Assembly (NCBI RefSeq): GCF_001563285.1
Contig: NZ_CP005188.1
Location: 2,919,501 to 2,983,500, forward strand
Length of the DNA: 64,000 nucleotides
Direction: 5' to 3'
Origin: Sphingobium sp. MI1205
GTDB lineage: Bacteria > Pseudomonadota > Alphaproteobacteria > Sphingomonadales > Sphingomonadaceae
This document shows, in pieces, positions 55,389-64,000 of the stretch. The notes beneath the pieces were generated by a model. That model searched no databases. It was not told where the DNA came from and saw only the letters and a list, made by a program, of their open reading frames with translations. The translations under genes and the position numbers were made by a program. Position 1 is the first letter of the stretch. Each line of letters begins with the position of its first letter.

Positions 55389-57887
55389 GTGCGTCGATCT
55401 GCTGGGCTGACGGTATTTCTGTTGATGGGCGCGTCGCCTGCTGCCCTGATGGCGCAGACGATGGATAGTGAAGCGGCCGCGCAGGATGAAGGCGAAGAGA
55501 TCATCGTCACCGGCCAGCCGCAGCGCGGGGCGGTGGTTGGCAACGTCAAGCCCGAACAACAGCTGTCCGCCGCCGACGTCCGGGCGCTGGGCGTCACCTC
55601 CATCTCGGAAATGATCACCGAGCTATCGGCGCAGACAAACGGTACGCCTGTGGTACTGCTCAACGGCAAGCGGATTTCCAGCTTTTCCGAGATTCAGGAC
55701 ATCCCGTCCGAAGCGGTGGCGCGCGTCGATATCCTGCCTGAAGAGGTGGCGCTGTCCTATGGCTATGCACCGACGCAGAAGGTGGTCAACATCGTGCTGC
55801 GCCAGCGTTTTCGTGCCGAACTAGCGGATCTGCGCGGCGGGACGACCACCGATGGCGGGCGGGAAAATGGCTCGGTCGAAGCGGGACTGCTACGCATCCG
55901 GGGCGACAATCGCTTCACCCTGAACCTCAAATATGGGAATGCGGCTTCGCTGCTGGAGAGCGAGCGGGATATCGACCGCCCGGCGAGTGGCCCGGCGCTC
56001 ATCGATCTCACCCGCTTCCGCACGCTCAGCCCGGCAACGGAAAGTGTTTCGGCCAACGCGACCTATGCGCGCGCGCTTGGCAAGGTGTCCATGACGGTCA
56101 ATGGCCGTGTGGAATTGTCGGACAATGATACACTTCAGGGGCTCTCGGTCGCCGCTCTGGCTGCGCCGCTCGGTGACGGTCCGCTCTATCGCGATTTCCT
56201 GCGGGAGAACGCACTCGATCAGCAGATCCGTGGTACGACCGGGCATGTGGGCCTGACGTTCAACGGATTGCTGGGCAAGGGCTGGCAATGGTCCTTCACC
56301 GGCAATGGCGATGTGTCCGACACCCGCACGCGGACGGAACGATCGGCGTCCACGGATAGGACCAGCGCACGGTCGCAGGCCGTTATAGGTGATCTGTTGC
56401 TGTCCGGTCCGCTGTTCGACCTGCCTGCGGGCACCGTCACCAGCTCGGTCCGGGTGGGTGCATCAGCCAACGGTTTTGAAGGCTGGTCGATCCGCAACGG
56501 CGTCGAGCGGGACAATGATTATGACCGGCAGATCGCCAGCGGCCAGATCAGCCTGGACGTGCCGATCACCAGCAAGGCCCGCGGCGTGCTGGGCGCGGTG
56601 GGCGACATTGGCGTCAACCTGAATGCGGCCACACAGGAGCTTTCCGATTTTGGTACGCTCTCCACCCTTGGCTATGGCCTGCGGTGGCGACCGGTTCCGG
56701 CGGTGCAGTTGCTTGTGTCGGCGAACCAGGATCGCGCGGCGCCGACCGGCAATCAGATCACCGATCCAGAGGTCAGGACCGAGAATATTCCGGTGTTCGA
56801 TTATCGCACCGGCGAGACTGTGTTCGTGACGCGGGTCACGGGCGGCAATGCGCTGCTCCGTGAAAGCGTACGCGACCAGTTCCGGGTGAGCGCGACGGTG
56901 AAACCCTTCGAAAAGCCAAACCTGACGCTAACCGCCACCTACCTCAACAGCCGGACGGCCAACCCGATCGCCGCGTTCCCCGAACCTACCCCGGCGCTCG
57001 AGGCGGCCTTTGCAGACCGGTTCATCCGCGACGCAGATCAGCGGCTGACCGAGATCAGGGCTTTCCCCGTCAATTATCTGCGGTCGCAAAGCGAGCAGCT
57101 GCGCTGGGGCTTCGATCTGTCCTTCCCTCTGAAATCGCGTATCCAGAAGCTCGCCGAAGCATGGCGCGCCGCAGGAGCCAAGCCGGAAGATCGGCCTAAG
57201 GAACTGCAGGCGATGCGCGGTCTGTTCGGCAATCGCGGCAGGCGTGGTGGCAGGCAGGGTGAAGGCCAGGGCGGCCCGGAAGGCGCATCTCCGCCGCCAG
57301 GCCACGATAGCGGCGATCAGCCGCGCAGCGAAGGCGGCATGGGCGGGCCACGCGGTGGCGGGCGGCCCGGTGGCGGCTTTGGCGGAGGGCACCGCGGAGG
57401 GAATGGGCGGCTCAGCTTCAGCCTCTATCACACATGGCATTTCACGGAGAGCATCCTAATCGCGCCTGATGTGCCGGAACTCGACCTGCTGAATGGCGAC
57501 GCGACCGGATCGTCGGGAGGACAGCCGCGGCATGAGATCAAAGCCCGCATCGGCTATACCAACAACGGTCTGGGCGCACGGCTCAGCGTTGATTGGGAGA
57601 GCGGCACGCATGTGGATGGCGCGCTGGGAGGAACCTCTCGCCTGAATTTCGGCAGCCTGGCGACGGCAAATCTGCGCCTCTTCGCGAATCTGGGCCAAAT
57701 GCCGTCGCTGGTGAAGGACCATCCCTTCCTGCGCGGGACGCGTGTGTCGATCGGCATCGACAACATCTTCAACAAGCGGCGAGAAGTGACCGACGCCACT
57801 GGCGCGACGCCGCTGCGCTATCAGCAGGGCTATCTGGATCCGCTGGGGCGGACGATCAGCATTTCGTTCCGGAAGTTGTTCTTTTGA
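55389..57887 (+). CDS. TonB-dependent receptor-like outer-membrane protein with Gly-rich insert
   Basis: An 832-residue protein starting at GTG. It has a signal peptide (ending near ALMAQ), a TonB-box-like EEIIVTGQ, a plug domain (about 50-140, VVLLNGKRISSFSEIQDIP and VDILPEEVALSYGY) and a 22-strand-type barrel ending in ISISFRKLFF. Unusually, residues about 613-672 are a low-complexity Gly/Arg/Pro segment (GRRGGRQGEGQGG, then GGRPGGGFGGGHRGG) between barrel strands. The ligand is unknown; no transport genes are adjacent. The divergent pip gene is unrelated in function. Confidence 0.85.
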   Translation: MRRSAGLTVFLLMGASPAALMAQTMDSEAAAQDEGEEIIVTGQPQRGAVVGNVKPEQQLSAADVRALGVTSISEMITELSAQTNGTPVVLLNGKRISSFSEIQDIPSEAVARVDILPEEVALSYGYAPTQKVVNIVLRQRFRAELADLRGGTTTDGGRENGSVEAGLLRIRGDNRFTLNLKYGNAASLLESERDIDRPASGPALIDLTRFRTLSPATESVSANATYARALGKVSMTVNGRVELSDNDTLQGLSVAALAAPLGDGPLYRDFLRENALDQQIRGTTGHVGLTFNGLLGKGWQWSFTGNGDVSDTRTRTERSASTDRTSARSQAVIGDLLLSGPLFDLPAGTVTSSVRVGASANGFEGWSIRNGVERDNDYDRQIASGQISLDVPITSKARGVLGAVGDIGVNLNAATQELSDFGTLSTLGYGLRWRPVPAVQLLVSANQDRAAPTGNQITDPEVRTENIPVFDYRTGETVFVTRVTGGNALLRESVRDQFRVSATVKPFEKPNLTLTATYLNSRTANPIAAFPEPTPALEAAFADRFIRDADQRLTEIRAFPVNYLRSQSEQLRWGFDLSFPLKSRIQKLAEAWRAAGAKPEDRPKELQAMRGLFGNRGRRGGRQGEGQGGPEGASPPPGHDSGDQPRSEGGMGGPRGGGRPGGGFGGGHRGGNGRLSFSLYHTWHFTESILIAPDVPELDLLNGDATGSSGGQPRHEIKARIGYTNNGLGARLSVDWESGTHVDGALGGTSRLNFGSLATANLRLFANLGQMPSLVKDHPFLRGTRVSIGIDNIFNKRREVTDATGATPLRYQQGYLDPLGRTISISFRKLFF

Positions 57888-57980
57888 CCTTTGGCAAAGG
57901 GAACCATGTGATTCATCAGGCCGGGGCCGGACGATTGCATGGTCCTTGTCAGTTCCGGCACGAAGGGATTTCAGTTCGCT

Positions 57981-60590
57981 TCAGGAAGCCAACGACCGAG
58001 GCGCCGCGCTTGCGCTGGTGATGTCGATCGCAACGGTGAATTCCACGCCCATGCGATCGTCGCGCGACCAGCGCACCACCGCATCGGCGCGCAGGCTCTC
58101 GTTGAACTCGACCGCCAGTTGCGTCCCTTCTGGCACATGCCACAGTCCTTCGATCAGCGCGCCGGTCGCGGAAATATTGCGAATACGACCGGTGTAGACA
58201 TGGGCATCATGATGCACCGCAATCGTCCGCAGCATGGTCTTTCGCTCTGGACGACTCGACTGAAAGCCTTCGACCAAGGCTAGGGTGCCGTGACTTTCCT
58301 GGCGCCTCAGCACTTCGCCCGCTTCGAGCGGGCGGCCGTAGACATAGCCCTGAATATGGCTGCACCCAAGTTCGCGGATCAACGCCAGTTCGTCCTGCGT
58401 TTCAGCGCCCTCCGCCGTGGTGTCCATGCCCAACGCCTCGGCCAGACTGACGATCGCCCTGATGATCGCGCTGTTGCGGCTGCCGTTGATCACAGCGCCG
58501 CGCACGAAGCTCTGATCGATCTTGATCTTGTCGAACGGAGCCTTTTTCAGATAGCCGAGCGAAGAATAGCCAGTGCCGAAATCGTCGAGCGCCAGGCGCA
58601 CGCCAATGCCCTTGAGCCGGGCGAACATCGAGTCCGTGCCCTCGTCATCGTTCAGGAACACGCTTTCGGTGATCTCCAGCTCCAGCCGCCCGGGCGCGAG
58701 CTGGGCTGCGGCCAGTGCATTCATGACCGTAGCGGGAAGGCCCGGATTAGCGAACTGGATCGGAGAAACATTGACTGCAACGCGAATCTCATCCGCCCAC
58801 ATCGCCGCATCCCGGCAGGCAGTACGAAGCACCCAGTCGCCGATCGGCCCGATCAGGCCAGTCTCCTCCGCGATTGGTATGAACACGGTGGGGGATATGG
58901 CGCCCCGTACCGGATGGTTCCAGCGCAGCAGCGCCTCAAAGCCCGTGATCCGTTCCGTCCCGGACGACACGACAGGTTGATAGACCAGATGCAATCCATC
59001 GCCGGCGAGCGCGTGGCGTAAATCCTCTTCCAACCGCCTGCGATCTTCGGCGTCCGCGTGCATCTCCGCCGAATAGAAGCGATGAACACCGCGTCCATCA
59101 CCCTTGGCGGCGTAGAGGGCAAGGTCCGCGTTGCGAATCAGCGCGTCAGCGGTATCGCCGTCATGTGGGCAGGAAGAAATGCCGATGGATACACCGATGA
59201 CCACCGCAGTCCCCTCGACCGTGTAAGGCTGGCCAACCGAACTAATGACCGTCTGCGCCAGTTGAGCCAGTGCGGTGCGGTCATGTCGCCCAGGCAGCAG
59301 AATCTTGAATTCGTCGCCGCCCTGCCGCCCGACCAGCCCGCGTTCACCCACCACGCGCTGGAGGCGCTGGCTCACCTGCCGCAGCAATGCATCTCCGGCG
59401 GGATGGCCCAGCGTATCGTTGACAGATTTGAAGCGATCAAGGTCGAGCATCATCAGCGCGCAATCGCCCGTCCGCCCTTGCGATCCGGCGACCGCATCCT
59501 CCAGCGACCGCAGCATCTGCACCCGATTGGCAAGGCCGGTGAGGGAGTCGAACTGGGCCAGCCGCTTTACCTCAGCCTGGCTGCGGCGCATCTCGGTAAG
59601 GTCGGTTCCGCTGCCCCGGAAGCCATGGAACTGTCCATATTCATTGAATACCGGCTGACCGGACATCGACCACCAGCGTTCATCCCGCGTCGCGGCAGCG
59701 CGAACATGAATATCCGAAAAACCGGTTCGCGCCGAAAGATGAAAACCCAGCGTGCGCTCACCTCCGCCTTGCCGGTGGTCGCCCGCGCAGATGATGTCCG
59801 TGATCGGCCGTCCGACCATCTCCCCATCGGCGATGTCCAGCGTTCCCACCAGTGTTTCGGAAATATAGCTGAGACAGCCCTGACGATCGGTTTCCCAAAA
59901 CCACCCCTGGCCCGACTGTTCATATTCCTGAAGAAGCCGATCGGCCCGCTGGGCACGCAGATCCTGTTGATGGCGTTGGATTGCACGGTCGAGGTCCGAA
60001 TGCGCTTGCCGCATCGCGGCGATCAGCATGACGACGATACAACTGAGCAGCAGGCCGATCTGGGCAAAGCCAGCGCCCTGGATGATGGATACGATGAGCG
60101 TGCCCAGCAAATAGCTGACGCCCAGCAGCCGCCGGTCCCCGAAGATCGAAGCGGCGAGCAGCGCCACCGCGACCTCAGCTGCCAGCGAAAGGGATAGCGG
60201 GCCAGCAAATTGAGCCGGCCCCATCAGCAGACTGAAGGCCATGCCCGACAGCAGGACCGTCGGCAGCATGAGCCATTTCTGAATATGGGGTCGCTGATTC
60301 TGAAAATTTTCGCCTCTGGGGACGAAGATCAGCACGCCATCGACCAGCAGCATGAAGGCGAAGATGAGAACATGCATGATGCTGCGAAAATCGAACAGCG
60401 ATACATGCAGCAGGGTAAGCGTACATAGCTTGCCCAGAAGAACCAGCGGCCATAGCCTGGCGATATGAGTGAAGGCTTCCGATATCCAGAAGGCCGACAC
60501 TTCCGTCCCGCTTTCGGCCAAGCCAAGCGCGATTGCAAGATTGCCCCGCCGGAACAACGTATCGTTCAATTTGATGCGCGACGGGGCCAT
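57981..60590 (-). CDS. Membrane GGDEF-EAL-PilZ protein with PAS domain
   Basis: An 869-residue c-di-GMP enzyme. Six to seven N-terminal membrane helices (about 45-192) are followed by a PAS domain (about 215-335), a GGDEF domain with intact GGDEF at 424-428, and an EAL domain (about 525-770). The EAL domain has EALLRW, EITESVF, and DDFGTGYSSLGYL. A C-terminal PilZ-like domain has RNISATGALIEG, where the usual DxSxxG reads NxSxxG. Both catalytic sites look complete, so it may make and break c-di-GMP. A regulatory link to the polysaccharide cluster is plausible but unproven. Confidence 0.92.
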   Translation of the reverse strand: MAPSRIKLNDTLFRRGNLAIALGLAESGTEVSAFWISEAFTHIARLWPLVLLGKLCTLTLLHVSLFDFRSIMHVLIFAFMLLVDGVLIFVPRGENFQNQRPHIQKWLMLPTVLLSGMAFSLLMGPAQFAGPLSLSLAAEVAVALLAASIFGDRRLLGVSYLLGTLIVSIIQGAGFAQIGLLLSCIVVMLIAAMRQAHSDLDRAIQRHQQDLRAQRADRLLQEYEQSGQGWFWETDRQGCLSYISETLVGTLDIADGEMVGRPITDIICAGDHRQGGGERTLGFHLSARTGFSDIHVRAAATRDERWWSMSGQPVFNEYGQFHGFRGSGTDLTEMRRSQAEVKRLAQFDSLTGLANRVQMLRSLEDAVAGSQGRTGDCALMMLDLDRFKSVNDTLGHPAGDALLRQVSQRLQRVVGERGLVGRQGGDEFKILLPGRHDRTALAQLAQTVISSVGQPYTVEGTAVVIGVSIGISSCPHDGDTADALIRNADLALYAAKGDGRGVHRFYSAEMHADAEDRRRLEEDLRHALAGDGLHLVYQPVVSSGTERITGFEALLRWNHPVRGAISPTVFIPIAEETGLIGPIGDWVLRTACRDAAMWADEIRVAVNVSPIQFANPGLPATVMNALAAAQLAPGRLELEITESVFLNDDEGTDSMFARLKGIGVRLALDDFGTGYSSLGYLKKAPFDKIKIDQSFVRGAVINGSRNSAIIRAIVSLAEALGMDTTAEGAETQDELALIRELGCSHIQGYVYGRPLEAGEVLRRQESHGTLALVEGFQSSRPERKTMLRTIAVHHDAHVYTGRIRNISATGALIEGLWHVPEGTQLAVEFNESLRADAVVRWSRDDRMGVEFTVAIDITSASAAPRSLAS

Positions 60591-60747
60591 GACCTATGCG
60601 TAACGCACAGAAGTTGAAAGAAACTTACCCGAATTGCCCACCCGGGAGGAGGCACGACAAGTGTGGCCGTCCCTCGCCGTGACGTCAGATTCCAGCTTGA
60701 GGGAACGGTCTCTGCTTTCCCCTCATAGCCTTCGACCCACGCCCCGC

Positions 60748-61860
60748 CTAGACGCGCATCGGCATCAGGACATAGAGCGCCGGGCTGCGGTCATTTTCCC
60801 GAATCAGCGTCGGCGCGGCGGCGTCTGCAAGGTGCAGTTCGACGGTCTCGCTGTCGATCTGGCCCAGGATGTCGAGCAGATATCGGGCGTTGAAGCCGAT
60901 GTCGAACCCCTCGCCCTGAAATGCACCCGGCACCTCTTCGGCCGCCGTGCCATTTTCGGGACTGGTAACTGACAGGGTGATCTTGTCGCGGTCCAGCGTC
61001 ATCTTCACGGCGCGTGTCTTTTCCGTCGCGATTGTCGCCACGCGATCGACACCCTCTTCAAAGCTACGCGGATCGATCTTGAGCAGCTTATCATTGGCGG
61101 TCGGGATGACGCGGCTATAATCAGGGAAAGTGCCGTCGATCAGCTTGCTGGTGAGGATCGCGCTACCCAGGCCGAAGCGAATCTTGCTGGCGGAAAGCGT
61201 AATGGCGACCGATCCATCGACTTCGTCGAGCAGCTTGCGCAATTCGCCGATACATTTGCGAGGTATGATGATCCCCGGCATGCCCTCGGCGCCATCAGGA
61301 CGCGGCACCGTGACGCGCGCGAGGCGGTGACCGTCGGTCGCGGCCGCCTTCAGCACGGGCTGGCCTTCATCCGAAACATGGAAATAGATGCCGTTGAGGT
61401 AGTAGCGCGTTTCTTCGGTCGAGATGGCGAAGCGCGTCTTGTCTATGATCTGCTTCAATGTCTCGGCTGGCAGTTCAAAGCTGGTCGGCAGATCGCCTTC
61501 TGCGATAACCGGGAAGTCGTCGCGCGGCAGGGTCGACAGGTTGAAACGCGCCCGGCCTGCCTGAATCAGCATCTTGCCTTCCGCCGCCTGAAGCGAGACC
61601 TGGCTGCCCTCCGGCAGCTTGCGGGCGATGTCGAACAATGTGTGAGCGGAGATGGTGGTTGCACCGGGCTGTTCCACCTGCGCCGACACGCTTTCGACGA
61701 CCTGGAGGTCAAGGTCGGTCGCCATGAGCTTGATCGCGCCGTCGGCCGACGCCTCTATCAGCACGTTCGACAGGATGGGTATGGTATTGCGCCGCTCAAC
61801 CACCGACTGGACGTGGCTCAGGCTCTTCAGGAGCGTTGCGCGTTCGATGGTGGCCTTCAT
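60748..61860 (-). CDS. dnaN: DNA polymerase III beta sliding clamp
   Basis: A 370-residue beta clamp with three similar domains. MKATIERATLLKSLSHVQSV starts domain 1, and TRYYLNGIYFH lies at the domain 1-2 border. The C-terminus ends PALYVLMPMRV, the conserved clamp end. It tethers the replicative polymerase to DNA. It stands alone, without dnaA or recF, as is usual in alphaproteobacteria. Confidence 0.97.
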   Translation of the reverse strand: MKATIERATLLKSLSHVQSVVERRNTIPILSNVLIEASADGAIKLMATDLDLQVVESVSAQVEQPGATTISAHTLFDIARKLPEGSQVSLQAAEGKMLIQAGRARFNLSTLPRDDFPVIAEGDLPTSFELPAETLKQIIDKTRFAISTEETRYYLNGIYFHVSDEGQPVLKAAATDGHRLARVTVPRPDGAEGMPGIIIPRKCIGELRKLLDEVDGSVAITLSASKIRFGLGSAILTSKLIDGTFPDYSRVIPTANDKLLKIDPRSFEEGVDRVATIATEKTRAVKMTLDRDKITLSVTSPENGTAAEEVPGAFQGEGFDIGFNARYLLDILGQIDSETVELHLADAAAPTLIRENDRSPALYVLMPMRV

Positions 61861-62029
61861 GTCCCTGTTTGTCCGTTTCTTTTCTGCGCAATGCCCGGAG
61901 ACGGTCGAATCCGGGCGACAATGATGGATGATCCTTCATAGCCACTGTTGCGGCGGCGGCAAGCGCCTGCTGATCGTTTCGCACTCCCAAGGGTTGCAAA
62001 AGGGGACATGATGCGCTTTGCCACGGTGG

Positions 62030-62500
62030 ATGAGACGCGCCCTGGCCCTGATGCTGCTGATCGCCACGCCTGCAGCGGCACGGGATTCCCTTGGCATGTT
62101 CGAGGCTTGGGGCGCCTTTCGCGATCCGGCCACGCCGCGCTGCTACGCCATTTCAAAACCGGTAGGCCGCCGAGGGACAGGCTTTGCATCAGTAGGAAGC
62201 TGGCCTCGCCAGCGCATACGCGGGCAGGTGCATTTCCGTCTGAGCCGCGTCCGCGCCGAGGATGCGCCAGTGATCCTGAACGTGGGAGAGCGCCGCTTCA
62301 CCCTCGTTGCCGGTCAGACTGACGCCTGGGCAGCTGATCCCCGGGCGGATGCCGCCATCATCGCCGCCATACGGTCTGCCAGCAGCATGAGCGTGCAAGC
62401 AACGGGCGCAAATAGACGCGCCTTCGCGGATACCTATATATTGCGGGGCGCGGCGACGGCGATCGATGCGGCGGCGCTGGGATGCGCGCGCCTGCGTTGA
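62030..62500 (+). CDS. Secreted hypothetical protein, IalB-like size
   Basis: A 156-residue protein with a signal peptide (ALALMLLIATPAAA). The mature part is beta-rich: DSLGMFEAWGAFRDPATPRCYAI, VILNVGERRFTLVAG, and a C-terminal IDAAALGCARLR with a Cys that may pair with the first. It recalls invasion-associated locus B proteins but I am not certain. The ATG at 62030 is preferred over TTG at 62018. Confidence 0.65.
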   Translation: MRRALALMLLIATPAAARDSLGMFEAWGAFRDPATPRCYAISKPVGRRGTGFASVGSWPRQRIRGQVHFRLSRVRAEDAPVILNVGERRFTLVAGQTDAWAADPRADAAIIAAIRSASSMSVQATGANRRAFADTYILRGAATAIDAAALGCARLR

Positions 62501-62572
62501 CGCGCCAAAGCAGCCGCGAAGGCGGCAACGGCATCACTTTATAAACCACGCGAAATCAGCTATGGGCCGCGC

Positions 62573-63832
62573 ATGCAATCATCCGCCAACCCGCTTATGC
62601 CGATTCCCGGCGCTATCGATCCTGTGCCAGTCCCGCGCGCCGTGACGCCTCGTGAGGATGGGCGCGTGGACCTGATGGGCCTTTCGCGCCCTCAGATAAA
62701 GAGCGCGCTGGAGGAAGCGGGGCTTGATCAGAAGCAGGCGAAGTTGCGCTCCAAGCAACTGTTCCATTGGCTCTATCATCGCGGCGAAACAGATTTCGAC
62801 GCGATGACCGACCTTGCCAAGCCGATGCGCGCATGGATGGCGGAACGCTTCGTCGTTGGCCGCCCGGAAGTGGTGGAGGCGCAGGTGTCGATTGACGGTA
62901 CGCGCAAATGGCTGCTGCGATCCGACGACGGGCAGGATTATGAAATGGTGTTCATTCCCGATGCCGATCGGGGGACCCTGTGCGTGTCGAGCCAGGTGGG
63001 TTGCACCCTGAACTGCCGTTTCTGCCATACCGGCACAATGCGGCTCGTGCGCAACCTGACGCCCGGCGAGATCGTCGGGCAGGTGATGCTGGCACGTGAT
63101 GCTCTGGGCGAGTGGCCCAAGGGCAGCATGGCGTCCGCCAATGACGACGAAACGGACGACACGCCTCAATATACGGCCGACGGGCGGATGCTGACCAACA
63201 TCGTCATGATGGGCATGGGCGAGCCGCTCTATAATTTCGACCATGTGCGGGACGCGCTCAAGGTCGTCATGGATGGCGACGGACTGGCGTTGTCCAAGCG
63301 GCGCATCACCCTTTCAACCTCCGGCGTTGTGCCGATGATGGCGCGCGCGGGCGCGGAGATCGGCGTAAATCTCGCGGTATCGTTGCACGCCGTGACCAAG
63401 GATGTGCGTGACGAGCTGGTGCCGTTGAACAAGAAATACGGGATAGAGCAGCTTTTGCAGGCCTGCGCCGACTATCCCAACGCGAACAATGCGCGGCGCA
63501 TCACGTTCGAATATGTGATGATCAAGGACAAGAATGACAGCGACGAGGATGCGCGCGAGCTGGTGCGGCTTCTTCGCCACTACAGATTGCCCGCGAAGGT
63601 AAATCTGATCCCATTCAACCCCTGGCCGGGCACTGACTATCAATGTTCGACGCCCGAACGGATCAAGCGCTTTTCCGAGATTGTGTTCGAAGGTGGAATT
63701 TCCGCGCCGGTACGCACCCCGCGGGGCCGCGACATCATGGCTGCGTGCGGACAACTCAAGTCTGCTTCCGAGAAAAAGAGCCGCGCGGAACTGGACCGGC
63801 TGGCGGCGGAAAAGCAGGCAGCGCTGGGATAA
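62573..63832 (+). CDS. rlmN: 23S rRNA (adenine-2503-C2)-methyltransferase / tRNA A37 methyltransferase RlmN
   Basis: A 419-residue radical SAM methyltransferase. The cluster motif is C144-C148-C151 in [20 protein letters not shown] near 220 is a radical SAM glycine-rich signature, and the catalytic Cys near the C-terminus lies in [10 protein letters not shown]. The N-terminal HhH-like accessory domain is present ([13 protein letters not shown] form). It methylates A2503 of 23S rRNA and A37 of some tRNAs. Confidence 0.97.
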   Translation: MQSSANPLMPIPGAIDPVPVPRAVTPREDGRVDLMGLSRPQIKSALEEAGLDQKQAKLRSKQLFHWLYHRGETDFDAMTDLAKPMRAWMAERFVVGRPEVVEAQVSIDGTRKWLLRSDDGQDYEMVFIPDADRGTLCVSSQVGCTLNCRFCHTGTMRLVRNLTPGEIVGQVMLARDALGEWPKGSMASANDDETDDTPQYTADGRMLTNIVMMGMGEPLYNFDHVRDALKVVMDGDGLALSKRRITLSTSGVVPMMARAGAEIGVNLAVSLHAVTKDVRDELVPLNKKYGIEQLLQACADYPNANNARRITFEYVMIKDKNDSDEDARELVRLLRHYRLPAKVNLIPFNPWPGTDYQCSTPERIKRFSEIVFEGGISAPVRTPRGRDIMAACGQLKSASEKKSRAELDRLAAEKQAALG

Positions 63833-63847
63833 AGGGCGGGGGAGATT

Positions 63848-64000
63848 TCAGCGGGGCGAACCCGGCTTACTGATCTCCTCTTCGCCACGTTCATTTTCCC
63901 GTGGCTTAAGTGGCGCCATGATCCAGAAGGTCAGAAGCGTAAAGCCGGTCAGAACGACCGCGACGTCATATTTGTTCAGCCCGGCTGCCAAACCGATTGC
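63848..64000 (-). CDS. C-terminal fragment of a membrane protein, possibly MgtC/SapB family
   Basis: The last 50 codons of a gene that runs off the window. They encode AIGLAAGLNKYDVAVVLTGF, one more hydrophobic stretch (TLLTFWIM), and a charged tail ending in KPGSPR. The GLAAGL...Y..A motif before a final helix is like MgtC/SapB C-termini. With so little sequence the call is tentative. Confidence 0.5.
   Translation of the reverse strand, partial: AIGLAAGLNKYDVAVVLTGFTLLTFWIMAPLKPRENERGEEEISKPGSPR

Noticed and set aside
57888..57900. CCTTTG-G-CAAAGG inverted repeat after the TonB-type receptor gene
   Set aside because: The loop would be one base, or the stem four base pairs; with no T-tract it is not a convincing terminator.

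Overview
This is a GC-rich chromosomal window whose gene content points to an alphaproteobacterium of the Sphingomonadales (Sphingomonas/Sphingobium-like). The pointers are DUF3617 lipoproteins, a TonB-type receptor, the uvrB-dsbB-coq7 order, an isolated dnaN, a short polysaccharide export lipoprotein next to a beta-barrel protein, and sphingan-cluster-like beta-helix proteins. The lineage is inferred from gene style, because the window has no rRNA. I found no tRNA, CRISPR array, insertion sequence or prophage.

Positions 1-951 hold the 3' part of an AI-2E family permease gene. Positions 1026-34520 form one large Wzx/Wzy-type surface polysaccharide cluster. It contains a PglC-like initiating phosphoglycosyl transferase, four GT4 glycosyltransferases, a Wzx flippase, a Wzy-like polymerase, an outer-membrane export lipoprotein with a beta-barrel partner, and a Wzc-like co-polymerase/kinase. 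A WbpM/PglF-type 4,6-dehydratase and a DegT aminotransferase should make a UDP-4-amino-4,6-dideoxy sugar. A tightly overlapping cassette (PGT, formyltransferase, PIG-L deacetylase, ATP-grasp, HAD) may then decorate it. Other modifiers are a sulfotransferase, a small methyltransferase, and an FkbM methyltransferase that appears fused to the membrane/periplasmic half of an anti-sigma factor. Two paralogous secreted beta-helix (pectate-lyase-like) proteins, an RTX calcium-binding protein and a LuxR regulator with a degenerate receiver complete the locus. Inside it, positions 28357-31818 carry a possible polyprenyl-phosphate-pentose branch: a GT-C-like membrane protein, an SMR/EamA-type small transporter, a HAD phosphatase and a UbiA-family enzyme resembling DPPR synthase.

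Positions 34847-39773 are an operon for a CuA-type heme-copper oxidase (subunits II, I, III, III, IV and a membrane-anchored cytochrome c). Positions 39774-48584 look like a stress-related region: a DUF2189 membrane protein, the catalase-peroxidase KatG with a strong hairpin terminator, small membrane proteins, an alpha/beta hydrolase, a heme-oxygenase-like redox enzyme, a single-domain receiver and an MBL hydrolase.

Positions 48700-64000 are mostly housekeeping: two DUF3617 lipoproteins, UvrB, DsbB, Coq7, two paralogous cysteine-containing secreted proteins, proline iminopeptidase, a TonB-type receptor with a Gly-rich insert, a GGDEF-EAL-PilZ protein, DnaN, a secreted protein, RlmN, and the 3' end of a membrane protein gene running off the window.
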